Shown in pieces: positions 57,854-64,000 of a stretch of DNA of 64,000 nt. The stretch covers positions 62,001 through 126,000 of the forward strand of contig QQUA01000007.1 in NCBI GenBank assembly GCA_008501825.1. The letters are read 5' to 3'. This stretch comes from Planctomycetota bacterium. Its GTDB lineage: Bacteria; Planctomycetota; UBA1135. Numbering within the stretch: the first letter of the stretch is position 1; each line of letters opens with the position of its first letter. The notes below the pieces were generated by a model. It saw nothing but the letters and a program-made list of their open reading frames with translations, was not told the DNA's origin and ran no database searches. The translations under genes and the position numbers were made by a program.

Positions 57854-60028
57854 ATGAGCCGATACGAGTTGTTCCTGGATGAAAGCGGTCGCTTTTTAGA
57901 AACCTCCACCGATCCTGAAGAAAGGAGAAAGGCTCGGTCGGATCAGCCGCCCAGCCAGCTAGCCGGTCTTTGGGTTCCGGGAGGGAGCCTCCAGCCCAAA
58001 GCGGCCGAAAAGGCCTTGGAGGTCCTTGCCGAGAAAGCCGGCGGCAAACGCAAGCGCCGATGGCACGGTTCGGAATTTCGTCCCGGCCCTGAGTTCGATC
58101 GCCTGGTCCTGGCGCTGTGCGAGTACTGCCGGGAACAAGCTTGGCAACCGGTTCGCCTGGTGAATCGGGAGCGGGTTCGCTACGGCGATCGGGCCACCAC
58201 CTATACCGCCATGGTGGCGGAGTTGGTGTTGCGGCTTCTGCAAAAGCAACGGTACCAAGACACCGGCCGCATTCGATTCCGTTTGGTCGCCGCCGTGGTC
58301 AAGCTCGGCGAGGAGCAGGATGGATCGCCGATCTTGATGGAGGAAAAGCTCTACCGGCAACGCATCCAGGAGGCCTTGGCTCAAGCGGCGGTTCGAAGAG
58401 GTTTGGCAGCGGAAAACCGGCTTTGGGAATTGCAGGAGTTTCGCTTAGCTTCCGCCCGGCGCTGGCCGGAACTCATGCTTTGCGACTTGATCAGCAATGC
58501 CAGTTATGGTGATTTCCGCAAATTGGGAACCGAAGCCCGGGCCGCCATGCAGGCCTGCTTCGGTGAATTCGACATTACCCTCACGGTGCAAGAATTATTG
58601 CAGCGTCTGGACGGACTCTTGCATCGAGATGCTTTCGGCCAAGCGATGTTGACCATATCGGAGGGCTTGGTCGAAAAAGGACTGCGGCCGCAATTCCTAT
58701 CCGAAGCCGATCTCCGGCGGCACAAGTTGATTGATGAATTGGCCGAGATCGGCGCTCCGGCACGGGATCCTCACTTCGCCATGGTGTTGGATGCCTTGAG
58801 CGAGAAAGTGAAGCAACAGCCGGACGCCGCCGTCGGCGCCAGCCAACTTCAATGGTTGCGAAGCAAGGTGGTGTCGCCTCTGCAGCGGCGTTTGCGCGAT
58901 TTGGGATCGGAAGAGACTTTGCTTTGGTTCGATTTCGGTTTGCAACTTCAGCAAGTGGAAGCTGCCTTGCAAAGAGGCGACTGGGCCGGAGCCCAGCCTT
59001 TGAGCCAAGACTTATTGCCGCCGGACCCGGCCCTGGCTTCCCGTTTCGAGTATGCCGAACTCTTGTTGCAAGCCCGCTTGACCCAAGCCCGTTATCACCT
59101 GGCGGTCTGGGAGCCGGAAATCGCTTTGGCTTTGGTCGAGCCGGTGGCGGCTTTTTATCAAGAACTCGGCCAACTGTTTCACGTCGCCTTGGAGGGGCTG
59201 TTCGCCGAGCAAATGCAAGCGGATCGTCGCGGTCAAGCCTTGTTGTTAGCGCTCAAAGCTCGCTGTTTGATCGGGGGAGAAGCATGTCTTCCCGTTTCGC
59301 AGTTGGCCGAAGAAGCTTTGCAGGAGTTCGACAGTCCGGCCGAACGAGCTCAAGTCCGGCGTCTCCGAGTTTTATTGGCCTGTGAAGAGCAGCAGTGGGA
59401 AGCGGCTGCCTCGGAGTTGGCTCGGGCGCTGGGTTCACCTGCCTGCGACCCGGCCAGCTTGTGGCAGGCTTTGGAAGGTCAGGGATGGCCCAGTTCCGAA
59501 GCGGTGGCCAATGGACTTTGCTGGCTACAACTTCACGTGCGGCGAGAAGCGGTGGAAGGAGAAGGGCCGGAAACAGCCGCTGTGGACCAAGTCTTGGCGG
59601 GAGCGGAGGAGATCGATTCCATGTTGGAAGAAGCCGCCGCCGGTGCCGGTCGCGGAATCGAGTGGATACGGTGGTTGAGCGCTTGGCATGCGCTCCGTGG
59701 GCAGGAAGAAGTTTGTCGGCGGGTGCTTGCCTCTCTTCCTGATCGCGGCCGCCATCCCGGTTTGGGGCCGAATCTTTGGAGTTGGCTGGCCCGCTGGCAA
59801 AGTGCTGAAGCCTTGGTGAAAGCGGGGGCTTATTCCGGGATTCGCGCCGCCTTACAGGCCCTCGATGCCGACCCCGGCGAGAACTGGCTGCCGGCTTTGG
59901 CCCGGCAAATCCCGAAAGCTTGTTCAAAGCTTCAGCAAGGAGTCGAGCGATTGCAAGCGGCTTATCAGCAGGATTGTGCGCTTCAGCCAACCGATCGCCG
60001 CCTGGAAATCTACGGCGGATGGCTTTGA
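57854..60028 (+). CDS. DUF3800 (RNase H-like) domain fused to a helical repeat region
   Basis: 724 residues. N-terminal ~230: DUF3800-type signature YELFLDESGRF (D9, E10), then RWHGSEF and the late acidic motif LMLCDLISNASYGD with D211, the set expected for a metal-binding RNase H-like fold. The remaining ~490 residues are alpha-helical, Leu/Ala/Gln-rich with TPR-like spacing, and match nothing I recognise. GGAGG lies 6 bases before the ATG. It is 54 bp after the kinase gene and 53 bp before the MutS-like gene. Function is unknown; DUF3800 proteins are often found in mobile or defence regions, which is context, not proof. Confidence 0.75.
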   Translation: MSRYELFLDESGRFLETSTDPEERRKARSDQPPSQLAGLWVPGGSLQPKAAEKALEVLAEKAGGKRKRRWHGSEFRPGPEFDRLVLALCEYCREQAWQPVRLVNRERVRYGDRATTYTAMVAELVLRLLQKQRYQDTGRIRFRLVAAVVKLGEEQDGSPILMEEKLYRQRIQEALAQAAVRRGLAAENRLWELQEFRLASARRWPELMLCDLISNASYGDFRKLGTEARAAMQACFGEFDITLTVQELLQRLDGLLHRDAFGQAMLTISEGLVEKGLRPQFLSEADLRRHKLIDELAEIGAPARDPHFAMVLDALSEKVKQQPDAAVGASQLQWLRSKVVSPLQRRLRDLGSEETLLWFDFGLQLQQVEAALQRGDWAGAQPLSQDLLPPDPALASRFEYAELLLQARLTQARYHLAVWEPEIALALVEPVAAFYQELGQLFHVALEGLFAEQMQADRRGQALLLALKARCLIGGEACLPVSQLAEEALQEFDSPAERAQVRRLRVLLACEEQQWEAAASELARALGSPACDPASLWQALEGQGWPSSEAVANGLCWLQLHVRREAVEGEGPETAAVDQVLAGAEEIDSMLEEAAAGAGRGIEWIRWLSAWHALRGQEEVCRRVLASLPDRGRHPGLGPNLWSWLARWQSAEALVKAGAYSGIRAALQALDADPGENWLPALARQIPKACSKLQQGVERLQAAYQQDCALQPTDRRLEIYGGWL

Positions 60029-60081
60029 GGGCGCCGGATCCACGTTCCTAGGAAAGGAAGAAGAGCTTAGGCTTGCACATC

Positions 60082-61935
60082 ATGCCGTCCGATCCCGCCC
60101 TGGCTTGGAAAGACTTCTTGGAGGAAAAAGCCAAGGCGATTGCGTTTCAACGCTCACGCGAACAGATTTATGGTTTGATCGCGGTGGCTTTGTTTTTCGC
60201 TTTGATTCCGATTTATCTTGTTTTGCCGGCTTATGGTTGGATTTTTGCTTTGTTGCTCCTGGTTTTGATTCTGCGCGGTCGCATGCAAGCGACCCGAAAG
60301 TTGCGGCGGCTTCGTCATGGCCGTGCTTGGGGAGAAAGGGCATTGGCTCGCCTGCAGGATCGGTATCCCGTGCCGAAGGACGACGGCGTGGCCTTCGCCG
60401 ATCCTCATCACCCCTGCAATGAGGATCTGGACGTGTTCGGGCCGGACAGCTTGTATGCCCGATTGCAGGATTGCCCAACCTTTCTCGGCCGAGAACGTTT
60501 GGCCGCTTGGTTATTGCAAGAAGGCGTACCCGAAGACGGCCAGGATCGACAAGCTTGTGTCCGCAGCCTGCAAGCGGATCGAGCATTCCGCGAAGGTCTG
60601 GAAATCGAACTGCGGGAGGTTGAATTTGCCGGCAGTCGCGATCCCTTCGAAGCCAGGCGACTGGAACAAGAACTTCGGGCCTTGCCGGACTGGGGCAAGG
60701 AAGCCAGCCCGCCTGAGGAAAGCTTCGGCCGTAAAAGCCTGCGTTTAGGCCTGGCGATGACGGCTACTCTGCTCCTGGCGGCCAAATTCATCTGGGCTTG
60801 GAGTTGGTGGGTCTTGCTGCCTTCTTATCTGCTGCATTTCGCTTGGCTGGCTCGCCACCAAAAGCGCGCAGCAGCCTTGGACGAGCGCTTTTTTCAGGCC
60901 GGCAAAACTCTGGCCGCTTGGGCTCGTGTTTTGCAATGGATCGAGCAACGCCCGGCTTCGTCGCCGTTGTGGCAACAGGCTCGACAAAGGCTTTTGGCCA
61001 AGGAAGGGGAAAGTCTGGGCGCCGGAGATGCTTTGCAAGCCTTGGGTCGGGTTTCCTCCACTTTGGCTTTCCGGCGCCATGCCATTTGGCAGTTGAGCTT
61101 CGGGGTTCTTTGGCTTTGGGATTTGCACGCCATGCTGCAAGTGGAAAGGTGGAAACGAAGGCATGGCCCCCGCCTCGGTGCCTGGTTGGAAGTCGTGGGG
61201 GACTTGGAGGCTTTTGCCGCTTTGGCCGCTTATGCCGACGGTCAGCCGAATCCATGTTGGCCTGAATTCTTGGAGTCGGATCGCCCCTGGTTTCAGGCCA
61301 AAGCTTTGGCCCATCCTTTGCTTCCCCGCGAGTCGGCGGTGGCCAACGATTTTGAGATCGCGTCCGGATCCAGACTTTGGCTGGTCACCGGATCGAATCG
61401 AAGCGGCAAGAGCACCTTTCTGCGCACCATCGGCCTGGCGATCAAGATGGCGGCTTTGGGCTTACCGGTTTCGGCCGCCACCTTGAGCCTGCGGCCGATG
61501 GCGGTCATCAGTTGCATGCGGGTGGAGGATTCGTTGCGGTTGGGCCTGTCCCGCTTTCACGCCGAAGTCCAACGGCTGCAGCGATGCGTGGCCTATGCCG
61601 GGGAGCAACACCCGGCCCTGGTGTTACTGGACGAAGTGCTTGCCGGAACCAATTCCAAGGACCGTCACCGCGGAACCTTGGCGGTATTGCAGCGCTTGTT
61701 GCAAGGTCCGGCGGTGTGTTTGGCCGCCACTCATGACGAAGACCTCAAGGTTTTGGCGGAGGAGCGCCCGCAGCAAGTCGGACTGGTTCATTTCCGCGAT
61801 TTCGTCGAGGACGGGGAAATGAAATTCGATTTCCAACTGCGGGAGGGGCCTTTGCCTCGGAGCAACGCCTTGTGGATTTTGTCCCGGGCCGGTTTGTTGC
61901 CGTCGGAAGAGGGAATTAGGGACGAATCTGAATGA
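60082..61935 (+). CDS. Membrane-anchored MutS-like ATPase
   Basis: 617 residues. Two helices near 28-65 and two near 222-258 anchor it in the membrane. Between them, NEDLDVFGPDSLYARLQDC and GRERLAAWLL resemble MutS core domain III. The C-terminal ABC-type ATPase has Walker A GSNRSGKST at 437-445, Walker B VLLDEVLAGTN near 514-524, and switch H551 in ATHDED. No mismatch-binding N-terminal domain is present, so it is not the repair MutS. The start is ATG 60082; TTG 60073 is possible. The 3' end overlaps the convergent GH5 gene by 20 bp. Confidence 0.85.
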   Translation: MPSDPALAWKDFLEEKAKAIAFQRSREQIYGLIAVALFFALIPIYLVLPAYGWIFALLLLVLILRGRMQATRKLRRLRHGRAWGERALARLQDRYPVPKDDGVAFADPHHPCNEDLDVFGPDSLYARLQDCPTFLGRERLAAWLLQEGVPEDGQDRQACVRSLQADRAFREGLEIELREVEFAGSRDPFEARRLEQELRALPDWGKEASPPEESFGRKSLRLGLAMTATLLLAAKFIWAWSWWVLLPSYLLHFAWLARHQKRAAALDERFFQAGKTLAAWARVLQWIEQRPASSPLWQQARQRLLAKEGESLGAGDALQALGRVSSTLAFRRHAIWQLSFGVLWLWDLHAMLQVERWKRRHGPRLGAWLEVVGDLEAFAALAAYADGQPNPCWPEFLESDRPWFQAKALAHPLLPRESAVANDFEIASGSRLWLVTGSNRSGKSTFLRTIGLAIKMAALGLPVSAATLSLRPMAVISCMRVEDSLRLGLSRFHAEVQRLQRCVAYAGEQHPALVLLDEVLAGTNSKDRHRGTLAVLQRLLQGPAVCLAATHDEDLKVLAEERPQQVGLVHFRDFVEDGEMKFDFQLREGPLPRSNALWILSRAGLLPSEEGIRDESE

Positions 61936-63286
61936 GGTGGTTTTCCGACTGGGGGTCGTGCCAAACGGAAACGACTTGCCGTTGAGGATCCCATTGCCAG
62001 GACCAGGTTCCCGGCGGGTCGCTGCTGAACACCTGAAAGCCTTGGGCGTAATGGAATCGTTCCGGCACGTGGATTTCGGTCGGCCCCTGAACTCCGGCCC
62101 GGTTGGAATAGCGAAGTTCGAACCACTGTCGGCTGGGATCGTAAAAATATTCCTCGATGCGGCCGGCCACGGCTTGAGGATAAGTCCGAATCATGTGCAA
62201 TAGGTTGCCGCGCTCATTCCCGGCGGCATCGATCACTCCGAAATCACCGGAGGTATTGCCAATATCGTTGCTGCGGTCATAAGACCAAGCCATCCAACCG
62301 GAGGCGTAGCGATCCATGCTGGCCATCAATTGATCCAGATAGGCCTCATAAGCCGGCGTGTTGGGCGAGGCGCCGAATTCGCCGATCATCAAAGGGACGC
62401 CGTGTCGGTCCGCTTCCCGGGCTTTGATGGACAGCACCAAATCCAACAGCCAAGGTGCGCCGAAGTAGCCGATGCCTTCGTGCACGATCGGATCGTAGTA
62501 GTGGGGGAAATACACCGCGTTGGTATCCCCATAAGCATCCATTTGCGACGGCAAACCTGAGGCGGTGGCCAAAGCTACGGGTTCGAAAAAGATTCGAGCG
62601 TCTGGGTCCTTGGTGCGGATGGCCGCTGAAACGGAACGATAGAAAGGCGCCAGTTTGTGATTCTCGAAGTAGCCGATGCCCTCGTTGCCGTAAAAGGGTT
62701 CGTTCATGAGGTCGTAGCCGATCACCGCCGGGTGGTTCCCAAATCGTTCCGCCACCGCAGCCCAGGCTTGGGCGTAATGGTCCTGCAATCCGGGATCGTT
62801 CCACAGATGGGAAAAGGCCGCTCGGACCGGCGCCTGCAAGTAATTTAGCCACCAGAGGTCGAGAGGAAAAAAAGGCAAGCCGTCGTCCCAGGTAGCCCAT
62901 TCCGGAGCGCCGTCGCCTCCGAATTTCGGACCGTAAAGATCTTGGTGGGCATCCAAAACCACTTGCAAACCGGCGGCGTGAGCCCAATCGACCCGATCCG
63001 CCACCCGATCCAGATAAGCCGAGTCGATTTGCCCCGGCTGCGGTTCCAAGTGCGACCAAAAAATCAGCAACCGCACCACGTTGAAACCCCAATCTTGCAT
63101 ACGTTGAAAGTCGGCTTGGGTGTGCCAGCCCAAGCCGCCGGCGGCGGTCTTGGCATTGTTGCTGACGTTCAAGCCGTGGAGGACGGTTTCTCGTCCCTGG
63201 TCATCGAGCAAATAACGGATTTCGGTCTGGCAGGCGCCGAAACACGAGGCCACGGCCAGCAGGATGGGGAGGAGGGCTTTTTTCAT
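61916..63286 (-). CDS. Endoglycoceramidase-like GH5 lipoprotein
   Basis: 456 residues. Signal peptide with lipobox VASC (C15) or FGAC (C19). GH5 catalytic barrel about 30-380: LHGLNVSNNAKT, WGFNVVRLLIFWSHLEPQPG, LDAHQDLYGPKFGGDGAPEW (20 residues), acid/base E196 in YDLMNEPF, nucleophile E303 in MIGEFGAS. The HQDLY-FGGDGAPEW pattern is that of endoglycoceramidases, which release glycans from glycosphingolipids, rather than cellulases. A C-terminal beta domain follows. Substrate is inferred. It is downstream of a sulfatase on the same strand. Confidence 0.82.
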   Translation of the reverse strand: MKKALLPILLAVASCFGACQTEIRYLLDDQGRETVLHGLNVSNNAKTAAGGLGWHTQADFQRMQDWGFNVVRLLIFWSHLEPQPGQIDSAYLDRVADRVDWAHAAGLQVVLDAHQDLYGPKFGGDGAPEWATWDDGLPFFPLDLWWLNYLQAPVRAAFSHLWNDPGLQDHYAQAWAAVAERFGNHPAVIGYDLMNEPFYGNEGIGYFENHKLAPFYRSVSAAIRTKDPDARIFFEPVALATASGLPSQMDAYGDTNAVYFPHYYDPIVHEGIGYFGAPWLLDLVLSIKAREADRHGVPLMIGEFGASPNTPAYEAYLDQLMASMDRYASGWMAWSYDRSNDIGNTSGDFGVIDAAGNERGNLLHMIRTYPQAVAGRIEEYFYDPSRQWFELRYSNRAGVQGPTEIHVPERFHYAQGFQVFSSDPPGTWSWQWDPQRQVVSVWHDPQSENHLIQIRP

Positions 63287-63287
63287 C

Positions 63288-63306
63288 GGGGGAAAGGGAT
63301 TCCCCC
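63288..63306 (-). promoter_or_regulatory. Hairpin touching the GH5 start codon
   Basis: GGGGGAA and TTCCCCC form a perfect 7-bp stem with a 5-base loop, ending one base before the GH5 ATG on the minus strand. There is no T-run, so it is not a clear terminator, and no separate Shine-Dalgarno is visible. Confidence 0.45.
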
Positions 63307-63337
63307 GAGTGTAGCTGACGATCCGGGACCGAGCAGC

Positions 63338-64000
63338 TTAAGGCGTTTCGCAGGGTGCCGGTAAGGGAGCCACCGGAGGATGGCGCCTCTGCCCTTCTTC
63401 CTCCACCGTGACGTAGCCGAGGGAATCAAAAGCCGCTTTCGCGTCTTCCGAATATTGGGGGGCGTAGCGGTTTTGCAAAGGGGATTGGGGCAGCAAGGCT
63501 CGATCCCGTTCGGCCAGTTGGTAATCGCGGCAGAAAGCTTCCACCGCCTGGCGATATCGAGGATCCTCCGGTTTCAAGGGTTGCAATTCCTTGGGATCCT
63601 GAACTCGATCGTAAACCAAATAAATGGGCTGTCGTTGGACGCTCAGCTTCGGATCCAAATACACCTTTCCTTCCCGCCGCAATCGCTGGCGATCGGGAAT
63701 CAACTTGCGAATGACGGTGTATCGTTCGTCGCGCCAACCATCGGTAATGTCGATGTCGCCGCGAATGTTGACCGGGCTGAGAATCCGGCAGAAAGCACCG
63801 AGCTCCGATCCTTCCTGATCATCGATCAAGGATCGAAGGGAGCGGCCTTCGGCATGGGGCAGGGGGTCGACGCCGGCATAATCCAGCAAAGTCGGACCGA
63901 TGTCGTAAATCTTGGCCAATTCGGCAATCCGTTTGCCGGGAGGAGTTAGACCGTCGGGCACTCGAAGCACCAACGGAATCTTTAGAAGTTCATGGTGCAA
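63338..64000 (-). CDS. Sulfatase, C-terminal part (cut by window edge)
   Basis: The last 220 residues of an alkaline-phosphatase-superfamily sulfatase; the 5' part, including the catalytic Cys/Ser, lies past base 64000. HHELLKIPLVLRVPDG and DIGPTLLDYAGVDPLPHAEG are the standard closing motifs. The GH5 gene follows 51 bp later on the same strand. A formylglycine-generating enzyme would be needed if it is a true sulfatase; the SUMF1 fold at 55199-57799 is attached to a kinase and is not an obvious candidate. Confidence 0.85.
   Translation of the reverse strand: MHHELLKIPLVLRVPDGLTPPGKRIAELAKIYDIGPTLLDYAGVDPLPHAEGRSLRSLIDDQEGSELGAFCRILSPVNIRGDIDITDGWRDERYTVIRKLIPDRQRLRREGKVYLDPKLSVQRQPIYLVYDRVQDPKELQPLKPEDPRYRQAVEAFCRDYQLAERDRALLPQSPLQNRYAPQYSEDAKAAFDSLGYVTVEEEGQRRHPPVAPLPAPCETP

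Overview
The window is GC-rich, gene-dense bacterial chromosome carrying about 56 protein genes. No rRNA, tRNA or CRISPR locus was recognised. The genes point to a diderm, probably Planctomycetota-like bacterium or a relative. Signs of an outer membrane are an LpxH-like lipid A hydrolase, a GmhB heptose phosphatase, an ArnT-like glycosyltransferase and a DUF5916 beta-barrel. Planctomycete-like traits are a Ser/Thr kinase fused to an FGE-sulfatase (SUMF1) fold, a sulfatase, several ECF-type sigma factors and sigma-54 with several enhancer-binding proteins. The phylum is inferred from gene content only; Acidobacteriota or another PVC-type lineage cannot be excluded.

Layout. 1-4331: edge of a secreted protein, then an NtrC-type regulator facing a PAS histidine kinase, with IS copy 1 wedged between their 3' ends. 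4359-6127: purD and a Fur-family regulator. 6153-12198 (minus): a membrane-anchored orphan, a DUF3568-like lipoprotein and purL-purQ. 12320-15917: accA, then an ECF sigma / zinc-finger anti-sigma pair followed by an HtrA-like PDZ protein that has lost its catalytic triad. 15924-17581 (minus): TPR lipoprotein and ndk. 17664-27201: the full F-type ATP synthase operon (atpZ-I-B-E-F-H-A-G-D-C) running into aspS. 27262-32098: infC (apparently with an AUU start), rpmI, rplT, pheS, pheT. 32155-35830: glycosyltransferase, initiating sugar transferase and DUF5658 protein. 35857-38873: second NtrC-type regulator, gmhB, LOG-family protein. 38876-40023: IS copy 2. 40025-42839 (minus): efp, a mono-haem membrane cytochrome-like protein and rpoN. 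43078-51247: agmatinase-like enzyme, third NtrC-type regulator, lpxH-like, cmk, rpsA, lipoprotein, tyrS. 51418-55026: two tandem sigma paralogues and a DUF5916 outer-membrane protein. 55199-61935: kinase-SUMF1 protein, DUF3800-helical fusion, membrane MutS-like ATPase. 61916-64000 (minus): endoglycoceramidase-like GH5 lipoprotein and a sulfatase cut by the window end.

How the genes fit together. Most of the window is core metabolism: purines, ATP synthesis, translation, acetyl-CoA carboxylase. Neighbours are often translationally coupled by 4-nt ATGA or GTGA overlaps. Regulation is heavy on sigma-54 (rpoN, three activators, one kinase) and on ECF-type sigma factors. Accessory material consists of the two nearly identical IS copies and the 51-64 kb region. 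The loci most worth following up are the pseudo-HtrA beside a sigma/anti-sigma pair, the kinase / DUF3800 / MutS-like run, and the repeated placement of the IS at stop codons of convergent genes.
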